From Podaxis mareebaensis (taxonomy: Eukaryota; Basidiomycota; Agaricomycetes; Agaricales; Agaricaceae), in assembly GCA_018524725.1 (NCBI GenBank), contig JAEUWP010000138.1, forward strand, positions 171,099 to 235,098: 64,000 nt of DNA. The letters run 5' to 3'. The notes beneath the pieces are model-generated. The model was not told where the DNA came from. It did no database searches and saw only the letters and a program-made list of their open reading frames with translations. The position numbers and the translations under genes are program-made. Shown piece after piece: positions 37,252-51,635 of this stretch. Every line of letters begins with the position of its first letter. Position 1 is the first letter of the stretch.

Positions 37252-40200
37252 ATTCTTCATACGCCTGGCGCTGCATCTCTTTCTGCTTCCCCATCTCCAT
37301 GCCCTCACGTTTGTATCGACCTGGTTTCGCCTTGCATTCGCACATCCTCCTACAGCCCATTATGCCTATACTATTATAATGTTCGCTTCACTTCACCCAG
37401 TCGCTCTCTACTCATTTCATGAACCATCTTTCACACGCACTCTGTATACCACGCCGCATTTTTTTACACGTACGACAGTAGCTGTTCGGTCCATCAATCC
37501 ATTCTCGTAGTGGTTGTTACTCAGTCAACAATTCCATAATTCCCGTTGGTCAATTCCCGAATAAGAATCCCCGGCTTCGAGAACTAGCCATGAATCGGCG
37601 TTCAACAATGCTCCCTTGAATCCGTTCAATCATGGGACTTCTGGCATGACAGTTTTGACTTGTGAGGCACAAGTTCGTGCGCATGAATAAATATACTGCC
37701 TGTGATGGGATGTCTTCTTAGTAGTACGACGGCCAGTAGCGTGTAGATTGAAATCGGCTACTCTGCCGCCGAATGTTCTCGGATTCCGCATTCTGACAGA
37801 GTACGATCCTGGGAGTGTCAAGCGCATACTTCGATGCATGTAAGTATACAATAAGCACTCGTGTATGAGTTACGTTGTCGTCATAGAGACTTTGTCTTTT
37901 TTGTCTTATGTTTATTCTTGTGGGTTTATATCCTTTTGCCGAACCACTGACTTTGATAATTGTCCCGTGCGAATAAGCGGAGGAAGCCACGAACCTTTTC
38001 CGTGAGTCATTTTGTCGACCCTCGGGCTTCGGTTAAGGAGAACTCAGGTTCACCAGCAACGGAGGAGAATTGTATTGAAATTCGATTACGATAATAATGT
38101 AATGGAGTGGGAAGATTCCCAGGAGCTGCGTTGGATTGACTTTTGAGGATGTATGACTTTTAACCTTTGAGCATTGATCATATGGGAGGATGGGATTCAG
38201 GGCAAGAGAAGTTGGGCCAGGGCCTTTACCACCTGCTCTCCTCCTGACATGTTGTAGCCAGGTTCTCTGGGATCCGGGGCTCCTTACCGGACTCCGGCTC
38301 TGGGAAAAAGGTCTTGCACGGCCACCCCCTTCCCCATTGAATCGCAAGGGTGCCGACCTGCCGGAAACATAGTCGAATATCCTCTCTTCTACATAATACT
38401 TTGGGGTTTCATCGAGTGCTTATAGGTGGAATTCGGAAGTCCGCCGCGCTTTGGGATGTCGGGAGGCGAATGCTTCTAGACATGGCAATCATGGTTCCGC
38501 TGGAAACCTACGTTTGTCCCTCCTTAATCATTACCCAGTAAGCAATTGCTGATTCGTATTCCTGTAAGGCTATATCGAGAAGGTGTGATCGTATTAATGG
38601 AGTTGTCTAGCCAAGCCACCAATTCTTAGAACCCCCTGCCAGGACCCCGAAGTGAAGGAGGACGAAAATACCGTCGTACGATTCCCAACCAGAAAAAACT
38701 TGTTGAGATTGATGATGTCTGGATGGTTGCGTATGTTATGTGGGATACCCTTGAGGGGTCATCAAGGTTACCTCGTACTTGGTCAGATGCTGAGAACCGG
38801 AGTGGTATATTCAGAATACATGTCTATCACTATGATGGTTGAAAACAACAGGTTTCCCAGCTCAACACTGCAATGCGGTGAACCACCCTGGAGAAATTCC
38901 CTAATGCATCATGAGGTACACATGACCAAGTCGATGAACAGCCTTGCTCGACTTCGAATCATGATCACCTTTGTTTCCAGAACTCAAGGACATGTGGCCT
39001 TCTTGAAGTTTTCTGATCTTTCCGGAGATGTCATCATGTATAACCTCGGTGACATGATAGTGGCTGTGATTATGATCTTCGTGCAGTATTTGACCGGACG
39101 TGAACTTCAACCCTGAAAAAACAGACAACCGACACACGCGGACAGCGGATAAGAGGACGAAACATGACCATGGGCCGTAAGCTAATACGGATACCGCTCC
39201 AATTTTGCTACGAGAAACGTAACCTGACTGTGGGTCGATTAGGGGTACAGCCGCCACAACGTTCGTGGTTGCTGGCCAAGCCGTATAATTACGTACTCCG
39301 GGACTGATTATGATGAGCAGGCGCTGACCACCGAGTCCTAGAATAACAACTTTCGCGATAGAAACATCCTAGCCTCTCGGCTGACAGATCAATTAGAGGA
39401 CTGGCGCCATCACTTCATTGTTTGTTGGAACACCAAAATTCTTCGCCAGCGAGCGAGGCACCTGAAATAGCAGCGTTCTGGCACATTGAGGTGATATTTA
39501 GTAGCAAGATCCGCTATCCCCGAGGTTGATTCGTGGATGATAGTCATGTTGGTCGCCATGGGTTGTAGTGTATCCACGCCTGTAGTCAATTGCCGCGGGC
39601 TGTAGTATAATCATGTCTGCCGTGAACACTAACCCTCGGACTGCGAACTGCCGAAGCTGGTGGGGATGAGCATGGCATGAGTTGTACAATTATCCTCCGA
39701 AATGTGCAGACGGGATAACTTGAACTGATTTACAAGCCAGACTGCAAAGGGCAGCTTGCCCGGCTTTGGTATATTTGAGGGCCGGAAAATACCATCTGAT
39801 GTACTCATATCGTTTATTGATATCTGTGAGACGTATATGTATAACTTGTGTATCTACACCGTGGTGCTTGAGGCGTAGCCAGACCCTACTAATCCCTATG
39901 ATGGCGTCCATCTACTATATACGATCCTCAATGGACAAGTTGATATTCACTCTAACTAAGCATCTCCACTCCAAGTCAACCCGAATGATTCCGTATCGCT
40001 CGTCACCTGTTATTCGCTATCTGTGCTAACACCTCATCATGGCAATAAGTACTTCTTTCATCAGTTTCCATGGCTGCCGCAATATTATGGACGCACTCCA
40101 GACCTAAGGGAAATTTATTCAAAGAGGTTGCTTAGACTTGATGTGATTAGGTGCTTAGTTATATCCCCTCTGACAAGCCAGCTGTGGCGTATACAGTTCC

Positions 40201-40747
40201 GATCTATCTCCAGAACCTCTCCTCAACGCAGCTGAATTATTGCTCGTACGACTGGCAAATACCAGTTGACCTACCAGGTGCCTGGTTCCCAACCTGGACA
40301 ATTCCGTCGCAAAGGCCAGGTACTCAAATATTTCCACGGCAATCAGAAAGAGGATGGGTAAAAGATGCGTAGCATTATACAAGTTGTCCATCATTGACTT
40401 TGATATATGGAAAATAATGGTCGGGACGCCTCGGAACGAAATGTCTTTCCGACTGCAAAAGCGAAGATGACAACCCTCAACTGGCATCAGTCGATCACTT
40501 AGGCGGAGATCGTGTATGGTCACTGCGAAAGTTGTCTTCAGTTGTTCTGCTTCGCGAGTATGTGCCCAGTTCCCATCTCCGTCCTTGTGCGGTAAAAGGA
40601 TGTTTCATGTCTAAGATATTTGAAATTTACACTGATATGTGTACAGGTCAATACGAGACGTAACAGTGAGATTCACCTAATTTTTACCCGCGAAGGGAGG
40701 TATTAGCCAACTGGCGGCGAAGTATACAAGGCGCAGCACTTGCCGTT
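37252..40747. other. Gene-poor region, 3.5 kb
   Basis: No gene supported. The longest open frame (38652-39116, 154 codons, +) has no recognisable domain, is Met-rich in an unusual way, and is matched by an equally long antisense frame. CpG frequency appears normal. It contains the 3' end of the preceding gene and, at the right edge, the 3' end of the tubby-like gene. Confidence 0.5.
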
Positions 40748-42584
40748 TCAACGAAGATGCAGCCGATCGAACAGATTAGAGACAACGCTCGGTTTGGGTT
40801 GATTACTCTGCGTCTGTCCGGCCGGATGGGGCTGTGCCCAAGGTGGAGGATTGTTACTTGAATGTGGCCCTGCTGAGGCGGGAGCGGGATGTAGGGGGCG
40901 AGACTGGCTGTTCAAAGTGCCATGATAACGCGGTTGGCCATAATGCCCTCCTGCATCTTGCCAGGGCACTGGGAATTGGGGCACGTTCGGGCTCGATGAA
41001 GGAGTCACGGAACTTGGCTTAGGTGAATGGGATTTGGAGTGATGAGGAGGTTTGAGTGAATGCGGGCCGTTATGGTGGTTGTCAGGAGAGTTAGGCGAAG
41101 AGCCTTGAGGTCGTGCGAGTTTATTGGATTTGACTTTAGGTGGAGAGTGTGTCCGTGGCTGCGAGGGTGCGGGTGAAAAAGACGCTGGGACTATTGGTTC
41201 AAGACAGATATTTTGTCATTTAAAGGAAGGGTATTGCCTTACTCTTCTTCTCCTCCTTCCCTCTCTCATTAGGCTGAGCTTTTGGTTGGAGTTCGGGCAT
41301 TGGTATCTTGCTCAAATGGATGGTCAGACTATTTGGTGGTACGTATTTATTCTTATTCTTGTCTTCGTCATCCAAGTTGATCCGTCGAGGACCTTTCTTC
41401 TCGGGTTTGGTATCATAGAGGACGTACTGGTGCAGCTCCTCTTCCTCGGATATACCTGCCAATTCACGTTAATAACGAAGCTGAAGATTTTAAGACAGCC
41501 ATTCGCGTACCTGCTTTATGGCGTATTCGTTTGGTTTCCTCTACCACCTGAAGAACTTTCGGTACGTGAACAGCTTCCGCGGATTTGACGGTGATGAAGA
41601 GCATTGCATCGTCCTGCAGGGACTCGGTATGTCAAATTTGAGGAGCGGGAAAAACGCCAGAACATACGTTTAACAAGTTGGAACAGTAATGTGCATAATC
41701 CTGGACGGATCCCTCATCTTCAATAGTGACTTCATTGTACTCCCCCCTAATTGCCTGTAATTCGGCGATCCTGTCTATACCGGTCTTTGGAGCAGGTTTG
41801 GGTGGTGGCTTGGGTGGTGCCTCTGACAATGATGGCTTAGCGTTATCACTAGCTGGTGCAGCTCTTGTACTGCTGGCAGGAAGGGCAGGAGCTGCGTGGT
41901 AAGATTCATTGGCATCCGAGAAAGTCAGGAGGGAGGTCAGAATGACGATTTCCAGGCCCTTCCGATCGTTGATATCGAATCTGAGGGTGATGGAGCAGGG
42001 AAATTGGCAATTGGAACTCGGACGATAAGCATGCATACCGGTTGAGGTTATAATCTAGAATCTGGACAGTTGTGGTCTTCAGCCTCCCACTGGGTTCTTT
42101 CGTTACGGCAACAAGCACGGGTGGGTCAGGTTTGCGAAGCATGAAGCATTCTTCACGCTTCCATTCGAATTCATGTCTAATGAGGAGTTGTGAAGATTCT
42201 GATTGGGCTATCAGACTGTGTTGTATCACTCACTCTTCCCATTTGAAGCCCCACCTGAATGAGATAGTACCGGTATATTTGAGTTCTACGACTTGGGTGG
42301 GGTTGCAAAGCTCCAGAATCTTGACTTTGCTGGTGGCGGATGGACCGGTTGCAGTAATCAGAAGGGATTCAGACAATGGGTCTGATGGTAGGCGAGTTGA
42401 GGTACGCTCGTATAGTCTGGAGTCAGAGTAATACCCCACCGTAAATCTCTATTTTGTATTCTGATACTGCTGCTCTCTGTTTCCGATAGTGCACCGTTCC
42501 AGACGGGTCAATGAGATCTATCACGCCTGGATAGTCTTTGTGAGGGGTCAATTGCAGCGTAAAGAGATTCTGATCCAAGCTCAT
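40748..42584 (-). CDS. Tubby C-terminal-like domain protein with disordered tail
   Basis: Seven exons with agreeing phases: 42584-42440, 42381-42234, 42176-42039, 41980-41668, 41613-41511, 41455-41243, 41190-40748. The product is 500 aa. The first about 170 residues form a beta-rich domain (VELKYTGTISFRWGFKWEE, HEFEWKREECFMLRKP, VLVAVTKEP, TTVQILDYNLNRFDINDRKGLEIVILT). I associate this with basidiomycete proteins called tubby-C-terminal-like. Classic tubby proteins bind membrane phosphoinositides; this is not shown here. A Pro-rich linker follows, then a helix (VKSAEAVHVPKVLQVVEETKRIRHK), an acidic-to-basic segment and a Ser/Pro/His-rich tail. A tempting 23-nt intron at the first junction is better replaced by the 58-nt intron 42439-42382. 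Confidence 0.75.
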
Positions 42585-43153
42585 GTGGGTAGTGTGCGGG
42601 TGGAGTTTTGAAAAGGGTACGAGGTGGTGAGTGAGAGAAAGTTGTTGCTGAAGCGCTCGTTGACACTGCGGCCTGCAATCCCGTTGGTATTGACACAGCA
42701 CTTGTCACAAACCCGCAGCAACATCCCATCACAGCCAACTACTCTCACAGGGCCACAACAAACCTCACACCTCCAACAGCGGCTGGACACTGCTGACTCC
42801 GGGTCTGATGCCTTGGACCGTCATGGAGCAGTTAGGGAAACACAAGGCAAGACGGAGCTGATAACCGAAGGCAGCGATCAGTTGACACTCGGAGCATCTT
42901 GCCTCATTCTTCCTCCGTTCGGAACGTACCCAGCTGCTCTTCAAGCCTTCGAGTTTCGACTCGTCCACGTAATGACCCAGGTTGCCGGCGTGCTCGTCCT
43001 ATAAGCCGCAGGATGACCAGAGTGCATCCAACCCTTCCTTGCCATTCATTCCCGTAGAATCCTGGTCAGTATCGTCTCCTTACAACATACTGGTATGTGG
43101 ACTCGCTTCCTTGTGTGCTTGCCCTATGGTAATGATATTCTTCTGACAGAACC
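42585..43153. other. Divergent promoter region, tubby-like gene / F-box gene
   Basis: No gene seen. A plus-strand open frame (42624-43004) has no motif and overlaps the minus-strand leader of the tubby-like gene, so I treat it as noise. Confidence 0.5.
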
Positions 43154-44371
43154 ATGTCGACTTCGGAGAAGGGCTACTATTCTCTCTCCAACCTGCCTAT
43201 CGACATTCTCTACCACATTTTCGATCTATACCAGAGTCTCGATCAGCGCCCTTATTCCAGTCTAAGGCTCACGCAAGTCTGCAGTCACTGGAGACACGCG
43301 GGCCTCGGATTCGCTCGCTTATGGAATCACTTTTCCATCTCACTAAATACCCCGATACCTATTATCTCCCTCTACTTCGAACGTTCACGAGACACTCCTC
43401 TAGTCCTTGACTGTGACCTCAGACTTATGGGACGCGCCCCAAGATTACCAGAGGAAACACGACGACAAACAGGACGCCGTTCAACCATCTGGAATATTGT
43501 ATTTAGGACAGCCACCCGCTGGCGGCATCTCTCCTTGCAATTTGACAGTGTAAATGCGCCTGATGTTGTCCACGACTTAGCTCAGGCCTACACTCCCATG
43601 CTCGAGCGCTTGTTACTCTGGACAGATGTATCAAATAACAGCGGCGCCCAGGTCCTTGGAAAGGGGGTACTAAACCTGGAAGCGCTATCCCTCAAAGGCG
43701 TACCCCTCCGCCCATTCATTTCAAGTGCTCTCCGGACACTCAAGCGTCTTGAACTATCGACAGATCAAGCTATCTCGTTGGCGGATTTTCGGGATGCCGT
43801 GGGTAGAATGCCCCACCTGGAGTATCTTGGTTTACGTGGAAACGTCGTAGCGGATTGGCCCATCCAGCTCCGGAAGGAACTCATTCAGATTCCTTCTCTT
43901 CGTTCTTTGTATCTCGCGGAGCAACGTGTGCCGTTGGCGATTCCACTTCTCTCAATATCGGCCCCTTCGTTATACGAAATCACCCTCGTGGATCTTACTA
44001 CACGAGATCTTCCGAGTCCTTTTATTCCCACCATCCTTCGGGAGAACTATGCATCTATCCGTTCTCTGGTTCTCCTAGGAGGTTCCACAAAGCTCAGTGT
44101 TGATGCATTTCATTACCTCTTTCGCCTCTTTCCGGAGCTCGATCACCTGGCGTTAATTCAAGTCAATGAATTCCTCGTCCATGAATTCACCTATGCTTTG
44201 CAACTGGCAAGCATTTGGCCACAACTTCAAACCATTTGTGTATCATCCACTCTCGGAGGTGACAATGTCATCGCGTCCCAACATTCTTCGTCTTGCGGGT
44301 GGGAAGCTGCACGTCTATCAACTTCGGCTCGATTAACACGTTCGGAGTGGCTCGCTGAATTTTCCTGGTAA
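43154..44371 (+). CDS. F-box / leucine-rich-like protein
   Basis: Single open exon, 405 aa. The N-terminal F-box is clear: LSNLPIDILYHIFDLYQSLDQRPYSSLRLTQVCSHWRHAGLGFARLW, followed by the usual basidiomycete continuation HFSISLN and YFERSRDTPLVLDCDL. The rest consists of irregular leucine-rich units (LERLLLW, LEALSLKGVPL, LKRLELST, LEYLGLRG, LRSLYLAE, IRSLVLLGG, LDHLALIQV). It is probably a substrate-recognition subunit of an SCF E3 ligase; the substrate is unknown. The ATG at 43154 follows a CAGAACC context just after a pyrimidine-rich stretch. A 3' intron could exist, because GTAAGTG occurs immediately at the stop (44370), so the C-terminus may extend further. Confidence 0.85.
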   Translation: MSTSEKGYYSLSNLPIDILYHIFDLYQSLDQRPYSSLRLTQVCSHWRHAGLGFARLWNHFSISLNTPIPIISLYFERSRDTPLVLDCDLRLMGRAPRLPEETRRQTGRRSTIWNIVFRTATRWRHLSLQFDSVNAPDVVHDLAQAYTPMLERLLLWTDVSNNSGAQVLGKGVLNLEALSLKGVPLRPFISSALRTLKRLELSTDQAISLADFRDAVGRMPHLEYLGLRGNVVADWPIQLRKELIQIPSLRSLYLAEQRVPLAIPLLSISAPSLYEITLVDLTTRDLPSPFIPTILRENYASIRSLVLLGGSTKLSVDAFHYLFRLFPELDHLALIQVNEFLVHEFTYALQLASIWPQLQTICVSSTLGGDNVIASQHSSSCGWEAARLSTSARLTRSEWLAEFSW

Positions 44372-44734
44372 GTGTACGCTTTTCGTCTTCCTGCTCCTTC
44401 CCATATGTATCTATGGATTACCTGCTTGCCCCACAGTACTCCTTGGTGCACCTTAGTAATGATTTTGTATTTTTGCATTGGAACGGTGACTTCACTGCTA
44501 ATAGGGTTAAACACCCGTGGACAGTCTTCCTGTCTTTCTCTTAGGCAAGTTTACTGACTTATGATCGAAGGTTATGTTTGAATATTTTGTATTCCTATAC
44601 ATAATGTACAGTATTACTAGGACGTGGTAGACGGGTCGTTACCGTGAGAAATGGCACTGTCCTTCTATTCCTTGTCATCCCAGGTTCCTAGTTCAACGTT
44701 CACGTTCACTACTCGGCCTTCTCACCTCACCAAC
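44372..44734. other. Spacer between F-box gene and COX23
   Basis: No independent gene. The left part may hold a further exon of the F-box gene after the GTAAGTG donor; the right part is the COX23 leader. An in-frame upstream ATG at 44651 could add 28 residues to the COX23 N-terminus. Confidence 0.45.
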
Positions 44735-45204
44735 ATGTCCTCAGACGCAAACAATGCCACTCCGACTGATAAGAAGAATGATAGCCTACCGCCTCCCGAG
44801 GCAGGCCTCAAACCTCTCAACTACCGTGAACAGTTCTCAGTACGCGCCCAGTAACTTACCACAGTGAAACGTTTTGCATCTTGATTATTTGTCTGCTCGT
44901 TTGTTCGCAGGGAAGACATGTAACATCCCGGTTTATTGAGTGCGTCCATCCTTACTACCGGGCTTGAGGGTGCCTCAATTGGCTCGATAGTCCTTGTTAC
45001 GAAGCGTCGAAGGCTTCCATGGATTGTCTCAATCGCAATAATTATGACAGGGACGCATGTCTAGACTATTTCCAGGCGTACAGGGATTGCAAAAAGGCTT
45101 GGGTGTGTATGTACATCTTGAATATGATTATTTGCTGAGACAGTGGTCCATCACAGATTCAACAGAGAAAGGATGACCGCCGTGCGGGGCGTCCGACGAA
45201 ATAA
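44735..45204 (+). CDS. COX23: Cox23-like twin CX9C mitochondrial protein
   Basis: Small intermembrane-space protein needed for cytochrome c oxidase assembly and imported by the Mia40 disulfide relay. The exons are 44735-44839, 44911-44939, 44991-45102 and 45157-45204; the product is 97 aa. The core over the second and third joins reads RFIDPCYEASKASMDCLNRNNYDRDACLDYFQAYRDCKKAW. This gives two CX9C pairs (C-YEASKASMD-C and C-LDYFQAYRD-C) in a coiled-coil-helix fold with the NRNNYDR signature of Cox23. The C-terminus is basic (QQRKDDRRAGRPTK). An upstream in-frame ATG (44651) would add a Ser/Thr-rich 28-residue extension; I chose the ATG at 44735 because it follows a CAACATG context and starts like family members. 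Confidence 0.93.
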
Positions 45205-45706
45205 GAGATCTGGTGGTACTGTTGCTCTAAACGAATCTTGGCAGGTTTAATCGGGTTCGGCCAGGACTGGGTATGAGGTGTTTCGGGGTTGCACGGGTTG
45301 GAAGCTTTTCGTGGAGGCCTTGGGGTTTTTGACGGTTGGAGTCGCCATTCTGGCCATTCCCCTGCGCTTTGACCATACATCTCACTACGTGATTTAAAGT
45401 GTATGCCAGTTATGCTGTTGAGCACCGCGCAGTCCAGTGGCGAGGAGGCATTGGTTTCAACTCAGATCTGCCATGTTCGGGATTGGCTTATAGTGAAGAT
45501 GACACGGCTTGCTGTGATCTCAAGCAATCGTAAAGAAACATCCAATAAATATTTTCCCTCGTGTTTAACAGAGATTACTGGGAAGAACCGGCAGGATAAC
45601 TTCACTGGGGTGTTATCATATCCCAAATAAAAGGCAAATAGTACCTATGGGAGAAAAGTGCGCCAAGGACATAAACAAAATGGTCTTAAAACATCCCGGT
45701 CTCTGG
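45205..45706. other. Convergent 3' spacer between COX23 and amidase
   Basis: No gene supported; it holds the 3' ends of two converging genes. Confidence 0.5.
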
Positions 45707-48203
45707 TCACTGCTTCTGCTTAGAAAATTCGTCCCAAGCACCTGGGCCAAAACTTCGATCCTTCCCAAGGGCCTCATCGATCACCTTCATCATGGCCAAA
45801 ACTTTCTCGTCCTCCCAACGTTTACCAACAACTTGGACAGCAACCGGCATACCATTGATATGCTCAGGTTGGTATAGAGCCCTCTTGTCCTTAAACAACC
45901 CAGTTTCCAGCAACTTCGAGCCATGTCCAGGTTCTTTCCACCAATCTTCGGTTACTTGGTCTTTCGCGGCGTCGACGCGAGTTACTGGGAGGACACCGAC
46001 TGGGTGGTCGATAAGATTGTAATATGTGGTGCTCCCTGCTATGGCGAGGAAGTTGTTGCATCCTCTAGAAAACCCTCATCAATGTGAATCAGAGCCACTT
46101 AAGGATAAGGTCGGTTGCATACCCATGGGGAAGTTGAGGAACTGCTTGGACAGGGGCGATGATGCTATCGATACCATATTTTTTCCAAACCTACAAAGAA
46201 GTATGTATTTTGGTCTGTTGCCCAAGGGATGTGCGAACGTACCTCCTTGTAGAAGTTGCGGGTAAATTCATCCCGCTGAGCCACAATCTGGTTGTACTCA
46301 TGCATCGGCTTCGGTCGGACAACCATCATGGCATCGGCGAATAACTTGTCACCGTATGCGTGCCCCACAAACCAAGCTACAAGTCTACGAAGGAAACCTG
46401 ATATGAAAAGTAAGCGATCAGGTGGTCATACAACTACCCAGGGATTTGTGAGCTTACGGGGTAATTTGGGGGTGATGCTAACAAGGCGAATGGCGGGTTC
46501 CTGATATTCCGTGTTATTTTCTAGTCACGTTTGGCGCTGGATATGTAACCTACCATTGGGTCGGGTCCGATATGGCTTAGCATTGTGCGATATCCGTCAG
46601 ACGACGAAATCCCAGCAAAAATGCCAAATGCCTTCGCGGCTGTCGAATGTCCGGAAATGAATGATCCAACACATACCAAATTGGACGGGGTCTTACCACT
46701 GGGAACCTCAATCTCGATGCATTCGTAACCTTGCTTTTGTAAGGCACTGACTGTTTCCAATACGGCACGCTTGCAGGCAGGAGACGCCTTGACGAAGTTG
46801 TCTATGTGAAATGAGGTTGAGTAATTTGACAATGTATCATACAACTTCGTCATACCTGAAGTGTAGTACCCGAATTTGGGCTTTGATGAAAGAACGACTT
46901 CACGGAATGGAATTGGGGCTATTTCGTGGTTCCTGCCTTGCACTCCAAATATCGTGCGCGCTGCAAGTTCGAGATCCTGAACTGAACTAAAACGTAGCCA
47001 GACGAGCTCTGCTAACGTCGAAATACTAGTTCGAGTCAAGAGTACTCACCGAGCCATGGGTCCAGCAACACTTTTTATACCTTCGAAACCAGGATTGGGT
47101 CCTAAAGGAGTAACGATTCAGGAAGGAGACTTGGTGAGACGATCGTCGTAGGCACCTTTAGCCCCTCCATAGGTGACCCTCTGGGTACCTGGTTTTAATG
47201 AATAGATCCCACAGTATGCCGCTGGAATGCGCAAACTACCGCCGATGTCCGTGCCAATGCCGAGGGGAGAACCATCCATGGCAATAAGTGCTCCTTCGCC
47301 ACCGGAGCTTCCACCACAAGTGTATTCGCCATTATATGGATTCGTCGTACGACCCCAGAGTGGATTCGAACATTCGAACGCGAACATAGTTTGCGGGATA
47401 TTCGTCTTAGTGAATGGGACTGCGCCAGCTTCGAGCAAGATATCGACAATCTATGTTTGGTTCGTCGGTTATGGGCATGGCGGGGTTAATGAAGAGATAG
47501 ACATGTAGACACTTACGTCCGCGTTCGTTTTCGCAGGGTTGTTAGCCCAGCGGGTGAATCCTACGGAGGTGTCGAACCCGGTGATTTCAACTATCAGTGA
47601 TTCAAGGTTAACTGGGAATAAAGAACCCACGATTTGAGGTGGTGGTTGGAGAAAGCATGCGTACATTGTTCTTTAATACTCATCTACACCCATGCCGATA
47701 GTTAGGCGTGAGTTTGACGTAGAAGAAATGGGAATGGGAGTATGATATACCGGGACACCGTGAAGCGGTCCTTTGAGTCTTCCTGTTGATGCAAACTCGG
47801 TATCCAGCGCCTTTGCCCGTTCTCTCGCCCAGTCGAACATGACTAAGAGGTGATGATACGTGGGTTCGCCGTTAAAAAATCTTGATTAACATCATGACAC
47901 ACCTTCAGTGAGACAGTTGGTGTGTTCTTGGGCTATCTTGGCACGCGCAATATAGGCCTCCAGAACTTGTGAGGCTGTCCACTCCCCACTCTTGATGCGT
48001 GAGACGATTTCGGTAGCTAAAGCGCAGAGTCGGAGACATGAACGACTTTGTCAACGTCCGATTTTCATTTAGAGTTTACCTGTAGCTTTAATGCATTGTT
48101 GCTGTTCTTGGGTAATGATCGAAGGTGCGGCCTCCAAAGCGCGAGCGCGTTGGTCGCGCTTGTGCTGAACGACGGTTAAGTACGAGGATGAGAAGGGCCA
48201 CAT
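45707..48203 (-). CDS. Amidase-signature family hydrolase (acetamidase/FAAH-like)
   Basis: Serine hydrolase with the Ser-Ser-Lys amidase fold, cleaving short-chain or fatty amides; the substrate is not predictable. It is multi-exon: start ATG at 48203, stop at 45707-45709. The catalytic Lys lies in the small exon MSIKEQF near 47,670, following GPLHGVP. The signature GGSSGGEGALIAMDGSPLGIG with DIGGSLRIPAAYCGIYSLKP lies at about 47,175-47,320 and supplies both catalytic serines. Downstream are NPGFEGIKSVAGPMARSVQDLELAAR, KFGYYTSD, a long central insert, and the C-terminal NGMPVAVQVVGKRWEDEKVLAMM block. Introns are 50-75 nt; each join I tested keeps frame, including 47,101-47,152, where a stop in one reading frame would otherwise suggest a break. 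The gene looks intact. It reads in the same direction as U2AF2 upstream. Confidence 0.92.
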
Positions 48204-48413
48204 TGAGGAAATGGGATGTGGGCGACACGGATGAAATGTGAGAAGATGTGAATGGTTGAATCACGACGGCTGGGACATAAAATCACATTCCGGTATGCAA
48301 GTAAGCGTGTAAATGCCGGTGGCTGTGCAATCATTGGAGTATATTACCACGGAAATACACAAACAACTAGGGCTATGCCTACAGACAACAAAAATGAACA
48401 CCAGGCTACTCGA

Positions 48414-50485
<2,072 letters not shown>

Positions 50486-50581
50486 GGACTGTGAGAGGAA
50501 GATTTGGTCAAGGTGGTTGAGGCACAAGAGTGTTTTTAAACTCCGCACCCCATTCCCGCTCTTTCTCTCCTCCAACCCACA

Positions 50582-51269
50582 ATGTCCACAGAACTCCCCT
50601 ACGCAGCAGACGCACAGGTCTCCCTTTCATACGACGAGCTCGAGGTATTTCATACAACCTATCTTCCTCCCAATCTCCCCGACGCACCTCCTCCAGGTCC
50701 TCCGCCTCCAGTACCAGAAGGAGCTCTCCCAAGCGCACGTCACCATCCAGACAAAATTCAATTATGCCTGGGGTCTCGTGAAGAGCCCAATGCATGATCA
50801 CCAAGTGGAGGGCGTGCGGTTACTTCAAGGCAAGTCTCCCAGCTCTCTGCCTCTTTGTCCTCTGACATCATCGCTTTCCCCTCAAGAGATCTACAGGGCA
50901 GAGCCCACACGGCGACGAGAGTGTCTCTACTATCTGGCGCTCGGATACTACAAGATGGGCAACTATGAAGAGGCTAAACGCTTTAATGGTCGGTTGTGTT
51001 CCGCCTACCAGTGGTCGGGCTGCTTAACTTGAACCCTCACAGCTCTGTTGCTCGAGAAAGAACCTACGAATCTCCAGGCGCAGTCATTGTCACAGCTGAT
51101 TGACAAGCAGGTGACGAAGGGTGCGTCGAAACTTTTATACCCTTTACCACAACTCATCTCTTGACAACTTTGGGTAGAGGGCTACATCGGCATGGCACTC
51201 GCGGGTGGTGTGGCAGCATTGGGTACTCTTCTCTTGGCAGGTCTTATACGGCGAGCAGCTCGAAAATAG
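50582..51269 (+). CDS. FIS1: Mitochondrial fission 1 protein
   Basis: Tail-anchored outer-membrane adaptor of mitochondrial and peroxisomal fission. Exons are 50582-50644, 50697-50829, 50887-50988, 51043-51120 and 51178-51269; 155 aa, the same length as yeast Fis1. It has the TPR-like bundle with [56 protein letters not shown], then [21 protein letters not shown] single C-terminal TM follows ([20 protein letters not shown]) and a short basic RRAARK tail typical of mitochondrial tail anchors. Intron 2 (50830-50886) starts with GC (CAAG/GCAAGT), the second GC-AG intron in this window. Confidence 0.96.
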
Positions 51270-51635
51270 TTTGGTATTTTCATAGATTTGGACTAACTCT
51301 GCTCATCTTGTTTCATGCATAACGTTTCCTTTCGACCAAATCTTGAACCTCTGGTTCACTTCACTGATCGTGCTTTCGTTGGGTGTCGTCAATAGTGGCC
51401 GGTGAGGACACTTGGTTTACTTCCGAGATCACCTTTTGCCTATGTATTCATAATAATATAATAAGGACACTGTAAATCTGTTCATCGTCCAGCATTGACA
51501 ATAGCGATACACGACATGGTATAAGTTAGTATGAACAGGCTGACGGTATGGTATGCTGTGGACATGTAGCGGGTCGTACAAATGAATAAGTCCAAGGAAA
51601 TTTGCAATTCAGACAAGAAAACATTTTGACGTATA
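51270..51635. other. Convergent 3' spacer between FIS1 and M50B-like gene
   Basis: No gene seen; AT-rich 3' sequence of two converging genes. Confidence 0.5.

Noticed and set aside
38652..39116. 154-codon open frame in the gene-poor region
   Set aside because: No motif, an equally open antisense frame, no start context or splice partners; likely chance.
42417..42439. 23-nt intron in the tubby-like gene
   Set aside because: Too short for splicing; the 58-nt intron 42439-42382 restores a better conserved junction (EIYDPLSESLL).
42624..43004. 126-codon plus-strand frame upstream of the F-box gene
   Set aside because: Overlaps the leader of the divergent tubby-like gene and shows no domain.
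47101..47152. Apparent frameshift/stop in the amidase gene
   Set aside because: Explained by a 52-nt GT-AG intron that joins GGAKG to PNPGFEG in frame.
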